Assembly (NCBI GenBank): GCA_029204225.1
Contig: CM055113.1
Coordinates: forward strand, 20,357,798-20,421,797
Direction of reading: 5' to 3'
From: Diphasiastrum complanatum
Lineage: Eukaryota; Streptophyta; Lycopodiopsida; Lycopodiales; Lycopodiaceae
DNA: 64,000 nt
Notes under the pieces: generated by a model
What the model saw: only the letters and a program-made list of their open reading frames with translations
Told to the model about the DNA's origin: nothing
Database searches by the model: none
Shown here: positions 1 to 11,950 of the stretch, one piece after another
Layout: each line of letters starts with the position of its first letter
Numbering within the stretch: position 1 is the stretch's first letter
Made by a program: the position numbers and the translations under genes

Positions 1-1986
1 GCTTTTGCTCCTCCTATGCTAAGCTTAGTTGGCATGTTCCCATTCTTTCCTGAAAGCTTTTCATCTTTTTGAATTTTGACATGTCCTTTATGGAGTCCTG
101 CTTTTGATAAAACATCTTCTAATCGAGAGATAGCTTCCTTTGCTTATGATGTTGTCTTAGTATTCCAAGCAAAAACTATATGAAGATAAATGATCTTTTC
201 TATTAATCTAACTTCTGCATGAAGAGTGCAAACATGCACATTTTTTAAGGGGATGGGCAGCACAATCTTCCAGTTTGGATCTGCATATTCTCTAGTAATT
301 CTTGTACTCCTAGTTACATCTTTTGCCATTTTCATGCGGTACAAACAAGGGTGTTTTGATGTAGCACCGTGAGAGACATTATACATACATTTCAATGTTT
401 TCATATCACTTGCTAAGTGCCATTCAACATTGAAGTCTCCAACTCCTGGAACATTGAGAAGTCCTCCATCCATATGGTCCTTGATGATCCTAGGATAAGA
501 TGTCCTTGAGAATATCCATGATAATATATCATGATCCTCTTTCAGCACCTGTCCAAAGAATTAATCATACTTAGTTTACAATGTATTAATACTATTCAAT
601 GAATGTAATGCAATAATGAGGCTAGTTACCTAGAACGCTGCCAACCACCATATATCATTTTCTGACTGGACACTGAATTTGAAATCTTCTTGGTTCTCTG
701 TTTGGGATAGAGCACCATTCATGAGAGTTATACTAACCCTTTCCATCTTCTGCCCTTTCACAATTTCTGACTCATCTAACTTAAGTACTATGATTATTTT
801 GTCATTCACCTTTTCATAGGTTATATCATAGAATGTGACGATGTATCTCAGCAAGTAATTTAGATCAACAAATAAATTGTTTGATGAATTATAGAATATC
901 GATCTTCCATCAGTTTCATACACCTCCTCAATATGAAATGGAGTTCCAGTGATCTTACGCATACCTATGTTTAATTTTGGTACTTTTCTAATTTGAACTT
1001 GCTTAAAAGCTTCTCTAATTAGTTTAAATATTGTTGCATATGCTTCCCTACTAATACCTGCAAAATCACAAGCACCCTGAACTATAGCCTTCTAAAATAT
1101 TTTGAATGTCCACCATCAAAGACTCCGCTATTTTACACTTTACATTTGAAATCCTATTGTTCATCATGATACGATGTTCATCAGTGGATTTGCAAGTCAA
1201 TATTGTGCCCAATGACATTCCTAGTGAAGCATTGTCTTTAATATTCCGAGGAGCTACTAATGTAGATCTGCAAAAAAAACAAATAGTTAACAGAATATCA
1301 CCATAGCTGAAATTAAATCCAAATGTCATTGAAAAACTTACAACATTTAGAATATGCTTACTTGAATGCACGGATCCTTCTATTTCGATAACCTCCTTTT
1401 GAAAGCGTTTGAATATCCTTGCAACTTTGTCGCTTTCGCTTCTTACTTTCAGCCTTCTTCTTTACCAAATCCACATCCTTCAATAATTGTAAGTTTTCAA
1501 TACGAATAGACTATAAGACTGATTGCATTTGCTCTAGTTCTGATTTGATACTGATGCTATCTTCTGTAATGATTCATTATTTTTTTTAAGTTGTTTATTT
1601 TCTTCTAACGTCTTTTGGAGATGACAATCTCTATTCTGACAATAAGAGGATATCCGAATTAACTCACCTTCTAAAAAGTGAACTTTATTCATATAAAATT
1701 GTTTTCCATGGTTTTGCAATCTTTCACAATATCCTAGTAATCCACTATGCTCATTGCATATCCATGTAACTAAATGAGTTATTGAAGAGAATGTAGGATG
1801 TGTCAAAGTGCTTGGATCTTGTGGATATAATGTTCCATCTGTCCACAAATCCACGTTTTTCTTTCCTTCTGCCCTGTAACGAGAACGATCTTCATTAGAT
1901 ATTTGAACTCCTTTGCCTCCTCTTCTCTGCAAAGGTGCCAAATCAATAGGGATATCCACATGTAGATGATATAATGTCATCATCAA
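1..1986 (-). pseudogene. Unrecognised multi-exon gene family member, decayed and cut by the left edge
   Basis: I do not recognise the family. Three exons can be drawn on the minus strand: 1986-1362, 1267-630 and 548 to beyond the edge. The introns have GTAAGC...TTTGCAG and GTAACT...GGACAG borders. The first exon starts with three Met codons and contains YHLHVDIPIDLAPL and LWTDGTLYPQDPS, then a coiled-coil stretch (about 1660-1540) and a basic segment (KKKAESKKRKR, near 1430). The second exon holds a globular part with SREAYATIFKLIREAF. The third contains NVHVCTLHAEVRLIEKI and, near the edge, DEKLSGKNGNMPTK. The reading is interrupted about four times, so this copy is probably not functional. 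A second, partial copy lies at 11196-11419, which suggests a dispersed, possibly mobile family. Exon borders are inferred from splice consensus only. Confidence 0.5.
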
Positions 1987-2376
1987 AAAAATAATAGAGT
2001 AATCAGTTGCATCAAAGTACTATGACCAGATTCTATGAAGCAAAACAAAATACTCATCTTTGATTATATTATATACTATGTACGATCAATCCAATCTCCA
2101 TGCTTGTATGCTTGACCCAAATTTGGAAATGCCGCTCATTTTTTCATTCCAATAGGTAGTTGGCACTCATATTTTCATTCTCGTTGAAGGAATGCATATG
2201 TAAACATTTTGCAATTTTTTCTGATTCGAATTTGGAAATGGCAGTCATATTCTAGATCCAATGAAAATATTGCCCTTTTTGTAACCAATGGAGGGAATAT
2301 TTTCTAATTTAGTCAAGTTATACTGCGAACTATTAACAGTTCTTAACTATGACTATAGACACTGTGGTTAGATCAT

Positions 2377-2413
2377 TAAAGGGTCTTTTTGATATTGAGA
2401 ACTCCTCTAATGG
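2377..2413 (-). repeat. Isolated end of the 28.4-kb MITE family
   Basis: The sequence AAAGGGTCTTTTTGAT followed by GAACTCCTCTAATG matches the right terminal inverted repeat of the MITE at 28427-28806. I could not find the opposite end nearby. The copia reverse transcriptase fragment begins directly after it. Confidence 0.5.
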
Positions 2414-2757
2414 GTATGGACGTTGGAGCCATTACCTCATAAGCACAAGACTGTCAAATGCAAATGGGTTTTCAAACTCAAATATGGACCAGACAGGAGT
2501 GTGACGAAATACAAGGCAAGACTGGTAGCGAAGGGTTTCTCTCAGAGATATGGTATTGACTACTCTGAAACCTTCTCTCATGTTGTCAAACATTCATCCC
2601 TACGTCTGTTGTTTGCATATGCAGCAACTTATGACCTCAGGATCCACATTGTGGATGAGAAGACAGCCTTCTTGCATGGCGAATTAGACGAAGAGGTCTA
2701 CATGGATCAACCCCAAGGATTTGTCTCGAATTCACTTCCTAACGTACTTACTTGATA
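2414..2757 (+). mobile_element. Ty1/copia reverse transcriptase fragment
   Basis: About 110 codons read as the N-terminal part of a copia reverse transcriptase: KCKWVFKLKYGPDRSV, YKARLVAKGFSQRYGIDYSETFSHV, then the motif leading to TAFLHGELDEEVYMDQPQGF. Only this fragment of the element is recognisable. It is a fossil with no gag, integrase or LTR attached. Confidence 0.85.
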
Positions 2758-3430
2758 ATACTTTACACATATCAGAACATGATACACATAGTGTAACTAA
2801 GAGAAGAGACACTGAAGAAGTCTGATGCTAGTAAAGCAATCAAGACGAATGCAAACAGAAGCTCTGCCGGCATGTGAGAAGATAATTTTGTCTAGGATTA
2901 GAAGATCCAATTGTCCGCTAGTGAAGTGAGACTACTACTCATGATAGAACCGTGCTTCTCTCATGCCAACGCACTACCTGGATTTGCATGCAGTGCCTTG
3001 AAGAAATCAGAGAAAATCAATATAGATTATTTTTCTGGTTGTGTCCGATCTTGGATGTCGAATGCTTATGTTGTTTATCTTTCATATGTATGAGTTTTCT
3101 TGTTCCCTTTGAATTCTGCACCTTGGTTGAAATGAAGTCGAATGTTGTATTAATTTTATGGATGTAGATCAGTAGTAGCTGACTACTCTCTTGAGGATTG
3201 TAGGACTGTTTTAGCTGGCAGTGCCCAGCGAACGCATCTGAACTCCATCCGAATCTCGAAAGAGAGTCATGAATGTTTCGTGAATTTTCTTCTCACAATT
3301 CTCATCAATTGTATCAGAGCAACGCACGACTCTCAACAATATCTCAGGCTCATGAAGTCATTGGTGGCAGTCACTTCTCTACCGAAGCGACTGTTAAGAT
3401 CATCCTTTGAGCAGGGTTATGGTGGCGATC
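2758..3430. other. Non-coding stretch with a primer-site-like copia remnant
   Basis: No gene was recognised. At 3309-3320 the sequence TTGTATCAGAGC resembles the copia primer binding site complementary to initiator Met tRNA. It is preceded by 3' LTR-edge-like sequence, so an old copia 5' end probably lies here. Confidence 0.35.
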
Positions 3431-4050
3431 ATTGTTTAAGGATACATTTGCTATTATAAAAACATGTGATCATGATCATGTTTGTCAACGAGCCAAGAAG
3501 ACAGCGGAAGCTGACTTCAGCCCGCTAATCCCAATTATAGAAGACGAAGATTTCCATAAATGGGGCAAAAACACTCAAGCTTGTTACATTTTTACGCTAT
3601 CAAATGGGTTGAGGCTAGAGCCACAAAGGATGCCAATGCGAAGATCATCGCGCGTTCTCTATATGAAAACATCATTATGTGTTTGGTTGTCCTAATCAAG
3701 CCTGTTAGTGATAGAGATTCACACTTCTTAAATGTAGTGGTTGATAATCTCTTACGCCATTACCTTGTTGTACATCGAAAAAGTACCCCCTACTATCCTC
3801 GATGTAATGGCTAAGCAGAATTCACTAACAAGACCATCTGCAAGATTCAGACGAAGATAGTTGAGACAAATAGATCAGATTGGAAAACCAAGCTATTGTT
3901 AGCGATCTGGGCACATCGTAAAACTCCCAAGAAGTTCACTGGATGGGTCACACCCTTCCACCTCATTTATGGTCAAGAGGCAGTAATGCCTATTGAATTT
4001 TTAGTTCCTTCCTTGCGAGTAATGAAAGCTTTCTCTACTCATCTATCCAT
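3430..4050 (+). mobile_element. Ty3/gypsy integrase fragment
   Basis: Overlapping plus-strand reading segments match a gypsy integrase. They show the end of the zinc-binding domain (CDHDHVCQRAKK), the core stretch KWVEARATKDANAKIIARSLYENI, SDRDSHFLN, the region equivalent to HRKSTPYYP, and a C-terminal part with TPFHLIYGQEAVMPIEF. The GQEAVMP wording is typical of plant Athila/Tat-like integrases. It is broken in several places. No LTR was recognised around it. Confidence 0.8.
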
Positions 4051-4057
4051 AAACCAA

Positions 4058-4355
4058 GGGGCCTTTTTTCCATCAGTCACACTATTACCCTCGATGAGCA
4101 AAGTATTTTGGAATGCCTCTTGGCTTGCTTGACCCTCCCCTCCCTATAACCCTCTCTATAACCTTTCTTATAAACCTTCCTATAACCCTCCCTATAAATC
4201 TTTGAAAAACACGTTAAAATTTTCAAGGCTTATACTGAGGCCAGATGCTGGACCCGACACTTGAGCTTTCCGCTTCGCCCGCGACTCATTTTAAATTCTA
4301 TCTTTAAAAAAAATGCTCAAAAAAACTGCTAGAAATCGCACATCTTGTTGTAGTG
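4058..4355. repeat. Direct repeat copy 1 (about 300 bp) with CCCTATAAC-type minisatellite
   Basis: This segment is a diverged copy of 4720-5016. It starts with GGCCTTTTTT and contains a roughly 12-bp tandem motif (variants of CCCTCTCTATAA) repeated about five times. It ends with GCTCAAAAAAACTG and AAATCGCACATCTTGTTGT. Between the two copies (4356-4719) I see no gene. Confidence 0.7.
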
Positions 4356-4719
4356 AGAATTATATATAGACTCATTTGGATTGGCAGATTTGTCGCATGA
4401 TGATGCGGCAAATGATAACGAGTAACCACCAAATGAATAAGTGTGACAGTCCAATCTATTTCAACTCATGATAATATCAATCAGATTGCTCCTAGATGCA
4501 ATTGCACTTTATTATTTGACTAGTTGACATCAAACAAGAAGTCGACGCTTATGAGTACACAAATTGTGGTCATGATATTTTTGTGATACATAAATTTCTT
4601 TATTCACTTGTGGATATGGCAACTATTGTTGATAGAAATTGGAATTCAGTGTGTTGATAGACAACAATTTTCAAAAGTGAGATCCATTTACATTCTGTAA
4701 CATACCGCGGTTTATACCG

Positions 4720-5016
4720 AGAGGCCTTTTTTTCATCAATCATGATTTTACTCTCGGTGAACAGAGTATTTTGAAATGCTTCTTGGCCTGCTTGACCCTC
4801 CCTATAACCCTCTCTATAACATTCTTTATAACCCTCTGTATAACCCTCCCTAGAAATCTTTGAAAAAAGCGTTGAAATTTGCAAGGCTTATATCGAGGAC
4901 AAATGTCGGACTCAACGCTCGAGCATTCCACTCCCCTCGCGATTCATTTTATATTCTCTCTTTACAAAAAAAATGCTCAAAAAAACGTTGGAAATCGTGT
5001 GTCTTGTTGTATTGTA
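4720..5016. repeat. Direct repeat copy 2 with minisatellite; reads REGY repeats on minus
   Basis: This is the second copy of the 4058-4355 repeat. On the minus strand the minisatellite reads as tandem REGY/KECY units (REGYTEGYKECYREGYREG). It directly abuts the minus-strand gypsy gag fragment, so it may derive from that element's coding or downstream region. Confidence 0.7.
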
Positions 5017-5481
5017 TAGACCTGCTAAAAACCACATAATCATAGCGTCATTATTTATTAGTTCAGGATCACACTCTAATCTTAGATACTTGACCCATTC
5101 AATATACTCTCGCACCCTTTCTTTCTTTTCCATTTTAATTTTACTTAAAAGTAGGAAAGGATCTTCCAAAAACTTTCTATGTTCAAATGTTGTGATTAGA
5201 CTAGCTTTAACCACTTCTCAATCCATATGTTTAGTCTCATCCTGGTTGTAAAGCCAATCTTGTATTGCTCATGTTAAGGCCATAGGAATTAGCTTAAGTT
5301 TATCTTGTGGAAAAACTTTGCCATAAACCTCACATGATTCAGAAAAGATTTTGAGAAATCTGACTAGATCATACAACTTATTATAGCTTGGTAACTCTAG
5401 ACGAGGTGATCTTCTAACAATAACTTGTGGAACAACAATTGGAGGATCAGGTAAATAAGGTTCATTATCTAAATCAGCCAT
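5017..5481 (-). mobile_element. Ty3/gypsy gag fragment
   Basis: The reading on minus begins MADLDNEPYLPDPPIVVPQ. It continues with a retrotransposon gag core including EYIEWVKYLRLECDPELINND and MIMWFLAGLYN, the usual plant gypsy gag ending. No protease or polymerase follows. It is a fossil fragment with more than one interruption. Confidence 0.7.
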
Positions 5482-5699
5482 TCTTCCAAATCACTTCAAG
5501 GAATAATGAGATTGGATCTAGACTTTTCAATTAACTCTTATATTTGATCAAATTTGGAAAAAACTTTATCACTTGATTTCAATCAGATTTTGATTTTGAA
5601 AAAAAGTTCTTGATCCTCAACACTTCTAGAAATAAGAATTTCTTAGAACCAATGGCAAACTATAACAAAATTTTCCAAAAATTTGACAGTAGCTAGATC

Positions 5700-8010
5700 T
5701 GATAGATTAGAACTAGAATATGCTTTAAAGTACTAGCAACAAGAACAAAGGCTTAAGCTGGAAGCTGGAAGGAAAGAAGAACAATCCAGGTGGTTTGAGA
5801 AAATGAAGATGCGGATTCAAAAAGTGAGTGTATACACTAAAGCATCAGTGGATCGACAACTGCATGTGCATGAAAGAAAGAAACTTCTGAAGATGAAGAT
5901 GATCCCAGCAATGAGTCTGATGAGCAAAGTGAAAGCGAGGACAATGAGTCAGATGAGCAAAGTGACAATGAAAGTCAATTCCCAGATCTAGATACAGTTG
6001 TAGGCAACAAATGTCCAATTCCAAATCCGAGTCTCGTTCCAACAACAGATGGTAAAAGTCAGGATTCAGACGGAAGTCAAGATTCAGACCAAGATGTGAA
6101 GATAATTGAACATCTTTTTGAGTTTCACTTCAACCATCCAGAACTTGACCTACATCCATGCCTTAATCTGGTCAATAAACAAGCAACTATGGATCGTCAA
6201 ATTGAGAATATTGCTATGCTCAAAGAAAGTCAATCAAAGCATTCACCAAACTTTCAGAATGAGGACTATATGGCACCGATATTCCATGGCTTGGAATTGA
6301 GTGGCTATTTAAAGGATTTGATCTACAAACCAATTCAATTTAATTTGGGAGCTTTCGAGAATATTTGTTTTTTTGACAATCTAATGGAGTGTGAGGTATT
6401 CAACAAGGATATTGTCCACAATGAAGAGATTTCATTATTCCGTATAAATCCAACTTGTATCAATACTTTGGATTATTATTCAATGCCTCATAGATCCATT
6501 TTACAAGATCATTTTATGGTTGATTGTAAAGTCAAAAACCAACACCATGCCGAATGCTCCGAATGTGTACCAAAACCCTGTTTTAAGGATTTCCCCAAGC
6601 AACCTAATAAGATCCTACCCGCAAGACACGTATGTCACGAACCAGTTAGGGTCATGAAAAGAGCACAACACAAAGCTCACCAGCACCAGTAGCACAATCC
6701 AATAGCTACACCTGCTAAATATAGGAGAAGTTTCGAAACTTCCACAGTACCTAGAGATTACCTAGATCCACCAGTGGAACAAAGGCGATACCATGAAATT
6801 AGAAATGAGCTATTGTGGGAAGAAGCGAAAACTGATAGCCCGACCTGCTCCAATCCTCACACAAGAGCAACCCCTACAGGGATTAGAAGTTTTCTCTAAT
6901 TCCTTCAAGCTCAGATCACCATGTCATTCCACAGAGCCATCAAATCCTTCATAGGACTTAAAGGCTATATTGATAGAAGTTTTCAGGTGCCTTATGTACA
7001 ATATGAACAACGAAAACCTGAAGAGATTCCAAATATACCTCATATTCCTATGAATATGATGAATATCAGTGTTGCTAAGGGAAATAGCATCACCCTACCT
7101 ATGCTCTACAAAGACTATTTTGCAATATCCGCTATTTTAGATAGTCGATTAGGCATAAACATAATGGGTTTGTCACTAGAAAAGTCATGGGATTTCACCC
7201 AGTTAGATCTACCACGATACAAGTTACGTATGGTAGAACCAGCCCTGCCGGCGAATATCCCCATACGTATTACAGACATCAAATTCACTATTGATTGTGT
7301 TATCCTAGACTTACCAGAAGATGTACATACATACAAACTCCTTCTTGGTACACCCTGGCTGCAAATGGCTGGCCTCGTTCAAGATTGGAAGCGAAGTAAG
7401 ATAACCTTTGGCAATAATGAAAAGCAAGTCATCATTGACTCCACAGGCATTGTTAAGCCTACCAAGGTTTATAATGACTGGTCGTCCACAACCTTTGATG
7501 CATCCGATAGTGTTCCTATCATGCCGAAAGGACACTATACGCACTCAAATCCGATATCATCAATTGGGGTCACGCATTAGCCACAGTCGACTGTGCTGAC
7601 TCCAGCAGATGCGTCATAGAGACCATCGAAGAAGACGCCCATCTCCTACCATCTGAATCTACTAACATTGATACACCCATCATTCCCCTGATGATGATAG
7701 ATCCTATTCCCATAGCTTGGTGCCCTGAAGAAACTATTGTTTCTATAGCACATGTTTTGAAACATGGAATTCTTTCGATAAATGATGAGGAAATGAGTGA
7801 CAACTATCTCGATCATAAATGATTTGCACCTAAATCGATCCCAAAAGAGATCAAGATGCCATGCCCACTAATTTTGTAGCAGATATTCCTCTTGTCTTAA
7901 AAGGCATTGAGGCCCTTCCCGAAACAGAGGAGGGTGAGATTATAGAAGGAGTTGTTGCCTTATCAGTTCCTAATACTGATATAGAAAATATAGAAAAATT
8001 GATTGAATGG
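5700..8010 (+). mobile_element. Ty3/gypsy gag-protease region fragment
   Basis: This plus-strand coding remnant has an acidic, poorly conserved first part (5800-6700) and, at 6921-7580, a clear retropepsin-like domain. The active-site region reads AILDSRLGINIMG, followed by a hydrophobic core and KLLLGTPWLQMAG, the second protease signature (LLGxPWL). After 7580 weak coding continues (EGVVALSVPNT near 7950) but no reverse transcriptase is seen. It is an old fossil with several breaks. Confidence 0.7.
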
Positions 8011-8211
8011 AGATCTATTTGTTAATAGAGAGACATAAAAAAAAAATGAAACAATCATTTTACTTGTAAACAACCCGTTTATGGATTTTTTTTATTGATA
8101 TCACAATAGATTCTTACAATCAGCTTGTGTCCATAGTTTAATACTAGAATGCAATTTTTCTATAATGATAAAAAGACATCATGATTGGCATGTATTTGCT
8201 GATAGTGAATC

Positions 8212-9593
8212 TCAATGTTCTTCCATAAGTTGGATTGTTTCGCCAATATTTTTGCATTTGATCTCGAGCTCATGTCTTTTACGTACCTGCGTAAAACTAA
8301 TACAAAGTTAGTTAGAATTAGTACAAAGTTTGTATTAGAAAGTTTTGATTGAAACTATTCATAAAAGATTGAGTGTTTACAGTTACTTACGAGTTTACAA
8401 TTGAAAATGAATCTGAAGTTTGAAAGTACATCATCTTGTAGGAGCAATAGTTCCCGCCGGATGTAGTTTAGACTCCAATCTTCTTCCACCTCAACACATG
8501 TCAAAACGGCATCATTGTATATAATTTCAATATTTTTTTCGTTTTGAATGTCCACTTGCTTCCAAGTCTTGATCGAGTGGCACTCATTTACCTTTTATTT
8601 TTTTCCATCTTTGATAATGGAAGCATAAGCTCAACATTTGTTTTTCAATTTGATAATGGAAGCACATGGAAGACATTTTAATTCTGCATTCTATTTCTCC
8701 ATCTGATCTTTTGTCCCAGCCTTCATCCATAAGTTCAAATAATAAACTATCTGATAAATTTTTGCATATAATCATCGTTGGGATTTTGTGTACATTGACA
8801 CTTGAAAAGAAATCCACAAATATATTCAAGGAAATAAACCAACTCAATCTGACTGTTTTTTATCTCGTGCTCATTTTTAATGAATTTTTTACATCATTAT
8901 ATATCTTGCAACGAAATGATTCTGAAACTGTAGCATCTGGTGCAATCCATTCATCACTTTCAAAACTAGGTAATGAAATTGGTACTATTTGTCCAAATTT
9001 TTCTTTTGTATCAGGAATGTACATTGATTCATAAAAAAAGATCTCACTATCAGCCAGATCTTTTGCAGTTCTACCTCGATATTGCAGCTGTCCAATATCA
9101 GTGTGAATAACATCTAACACACCTGCTAAAGATCCACTCGGCTCCCATTCATTTGATGGATATAAATCTGCAAGAGAAAAATAATCAAATTGGCAAGTTT
9201 ACTATTAGATATTTATGAATGACAAAAATCAAAGTATCATAAATATCAATACTCACAGTTGTTTTTTTTGTGATTCTAACGATTGAATCCTTGCACATTC
9301 ATCTCTGAATGCATATAAACATGTTGGACTAGAATTTCAGAAATAGATTTTCCTCCTGATGATGTTCTGAAATCCAAAATTATGGCCTTCCAATAAGATC
9401 GAAATGATAGTTTTGACCTTTTCCTTTTTTGAAATGCTCCTCTTGATGATGGATGCATCAAAACCCAAGAGTTTTTTGAATATTTTCTTGGCTCCCATAA
9501 TCCATTATCATTTGTCTCGTTGAATAGAAGCACAGAGTTGATTGAGGAGCACGGCTTCCTTAATGGCGTCATTCGTAATTTGCATGCAAAAAT
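8212..9593 (-). pseudogene. Second unrecognised multi-exon gene, 3' end well defined
   Basis: I do not recognise the family. The exons inferred on minus are 9593-9257 (contains KYSKNSWVLMHPSSRGAFQ, then a coiled-coil end RDECARIQSLESQKKQL in another frame), 9167 to about 8391 (DIGQLQYRGRTAKDLADSE; IWxP-like YIPDTKEKFGQIVPISLPSFE; DWSLNYIRRELLLLQDDVL; FRFIFNCKL) and a last exon 8286-8212. The last exon reads VRKRHELEIKCKNIGETI and ends LMEEH-stop. The splice sites GTGAGT...TTGCAG and GTAAGT...ACGCAG are strong, and the last junction keeps phase 0. Frame changes in the middle exon suggest a pseudogene. The C-terminal part (DWSLNYIRREL...FRFIFNCKLV) could be a small beta-grasp-like domain, but that is a guess. 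The 5' end was not found. Confidence 0.45.
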
Positions 9594-10389
9594 CTGAAAC
9601 GATGAACTATGAATCTGAAAATTTGCGTAGACAAAAAGCCATGAATCTAAGAAAAAGTGTTGGAGAAAATTTGAAACACTAATCTATTTGACACCACAAA
9701 TTAACTCTGGTTAACCTTGTTAACCATGGTTTGACAATGCATATACATTAATGGTACATCGATTTTCTCATCTCAACCATTTGTCATATTCATTTTCAAT
9801 ATTTTTGGGTCTCTTCAGGCAGTGATGAGCTGAAAGGGCAGGCCTCATCAACCAATAGCATCTCCACATGCTACCAATGAAACAACAAAAATTTTGAAAG
9901 TTTTTATTCTATTTATATTTGGAAAACTCTATGTTACGTAGAACCCCGAAGCTAAGGTTTCAATTGGTTCACATGGCAATGAAAATAAGAAAAAAAATAA
10001 AAAAGCATCTTTTTCAAAGGCCCTCGTCGAGATCTAAGTTTCTCTAATGAGATTGCCATGGATTTTGGTCCAGCCTTTGGTTTTGTCAAACTGTTCTTAG
10101 TCTCACTTTACATCATTGGATATGTTGCCAATACTTAGTACATGAAATTTATGATGGGTAGTTATTCACACCTTGGGGTAATCTCATAGAATGTGAATAT
10201 GTAGTACTTCCACCACAAGAACATAGATTAATCCTATTTTGGAGGATAAGAATGATGTTATGTTGGCCAACAAGAATAATGCCTCACAAACTTGAGTCCA
10301 AAATCATAAACTCAACCCCTCCTCTCCCCCCCCCCCATTTCGAGTGTTTTGCCTTGCTCGAATAAGTACTTTTGTTTTATGTTTTTTTG
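9594..10389. other. Gene-free stretch, poly-C tract and weak MITE-like similarity
   Basis: No gene was seen. Positions 9920-10055 share short blocks (GTTACGTAGA, AAGAAAAAA, CTAATGAGA) with the interior and right end of the 28.4-kb MITE and may be a very diverged copy. An 11-base C run lies near 10326-10336. Confidence 0.3.
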
Positions 10390-10912
10390 GTACCCAAGCA
10401 ATTTTAATCACAAGACCAGCCTCCTAGGCTATAATAGGCATAATGTTGCCCCTTAATTGTAGCTATACAATTTCGTCTTGGCCTCTATTGTACCATCCGC
10501 AATGACTTTGAACTTCTTGTTCATGTCCTTTACAAAGCAATGATCATGCACAAACTCTACTTTCTACTTTTGATTAGTAACGGCACCAACGGAGAGTAGA
10601 TTTCTCTTTAATTTAAACCTAGAATGTAAAGTACCTCCTTGATCATTTTGCTTTTACCATCTGGTAACTGGATAGAAACATTGCCTATTCCTCTGATCTT
10701 GCATATTTCACCATTTGTCTGTGAGACTGATATTCCATTGTCTAGTTCTTTCAAGCTACAAAACCAAGTCAAACTCTGGTCCTAGAGGATCTTTTGGCTC
10801 ATTGACACACATGGCATTTCTTCAAGTATGGCTTCCGTATCCTTGTGAATTGTGGGCCACTAGCATCCCTATAGGATCTTGCAAATCACAGCCTTACCCG
10901 ACGTTTAACTTT
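10390..10912 (-). mobile_element. Ty1/copia protease to GAG-pre-integrase fragment
   Basis: The minus-strand translation, though broken, shows copia order: a protease tail, then LKRNLLSVGAVTNQK, KVEFVHDHCFVKDMNKKFKVIADGT and EAKTKLYSYN. This is the typical transition from protease into the GAG-pre-integrase domain. No LTR or polymerase was recognised next to it. Confidence 0.65.
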
Positions 10913-11195
10913 AGACATTAGTTAGTTAAACATGAGATGTAATAACTTCTCTGCACGCTCGTTTCAAAAATTGGGGATAGAGCTTTAAGTGTATCATGGT
11001 AAATCTTGGTGTGCTCAATGCAAAAACTAAAGTGGGAGTACAATGGGCACTTTTGAAATCTTTGTATGCTTACAATGAAATATGAGGCGAGACAATTTTT
11101 CAGCATGACATAGACATTACAAAAGTAAGATACACTAGATCTATTCAGTTTAACTTATTGTAGTTTGAAGCATTTACGTATTGTAGCTATCAACA

Positions 11196-11419
11196 ATGGC
11201 AATGTTCCATTTGCATGTCGCACTTCCTATGGAATGTACTCCAATTATTAAGAAAAAATCGAAAGCTGTAGAGAATGTTGTTGAAATTGTTGGAGAATTG
11301 AGAATAATAATCAGAAGAATATAGGTTTGTGGGTGGATGGATCAATTTATCCTAGAGATCCAACTACCAATTTGTGTCCAGATTTCAAGTCCGTGATTCA
11401 TTTTCTCATATTTGTATAG
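11196..11419 (+). pseudogene. Partial second copy of the 1-2 kb unrecognised family
   Basis: The reading MAMFHLHVALPMECTPI aligns with MMMTLYHLHVDIPIDLAPL of the minus-strand gene at 1-1986. After a frame change, GLWVDGSIYPRDPTT aligns with DLWTDGTLYPQDPST, followed by CPDFKSVIHFLIF against HPTFSSITHLVTW. Only the first exon's beginning is present. It is on the opposite strand from the first copy and clearly decayed. Confidence 0.6.
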
Positions 11420-11940
11420 CGGATTACTTGGATATTGTCAAAAGCTGCGTGACATTGGAATGCATAGTGTATCTTGTCTTAATCAGCAATTACAATTTGC
11501 TAATCCTTCAGTTCTCATTAGTTCATGATGAATCCTTGGTGGATACCTTTAACACAAAATCTTTTGAAATGGAACAATATCTTAAAAACGGGTCACTGTT
11601 TTTTGTGTTTTTAATTTTTGCCAAGAACATGCTTTTTTATGAAATTTATTTTGAAAACCACTCGCATTGACCAACAGTCATATCTGAATTTCTGACGAAT
11701 TGATTTTGTTCATGAATCCTTTCGCTTCATGCTACGCTTCGCGATCACTTGGCTATAAGGATAAATCAATTACAGAGCTCACCTAGGTTTCATTTCATTT
11801 TGTTTTGTCTCGTCTCGTCTCATTACAGAGCTTGATTGATCTTGTCGCAAATTCTTTCATTTCATTTCGTTTTGCTTCGCGATCTATGCTTCCAGCATTA
11901 ATCAATGTCAGTGCTCATTTAAGTTTCGCTTCGCTTTCGT
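11420..11940. other. Gene-free stretch with pyrimidine-rich short repeats, possible copia LTR remnant
   Basis: No gene was seen. Positions 11690-11945 hold repeated short blocks (TTTCATTTCxTTTTGxTTxG, CGTCTCGTCTC, ATTACAGAGCT twice) just upstream of a copia gag, the position expected for a 5' LTR or leader. Confidence 0.35.
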
Positions 11941-11950
11941 CTCGTTTTGT

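Noticed and set aside
1106-1306. Plus-strand open frame opposite the 1-2 kb gene
   Set aside because: It is a mirror of the coding exon on minus, which has splice sites and a similar copy at 11.2 kb.
4130-4205. Possible interstitial telomere repeat (CCCTATAAC-like array)
   Set aside because: Plant telomere repeat is CCCTAAA. The units here are irregular 11-13-mers and belong to a duplicated 300-bp block beside gypsy gag.
6096-6692. Stand-alone host gene of 198 codons
   Set aside because: It lies directly upstream of a retropepsin-like region on the same strand and is best read as the poorly conserved gag or linker part of a gypsy fossil.
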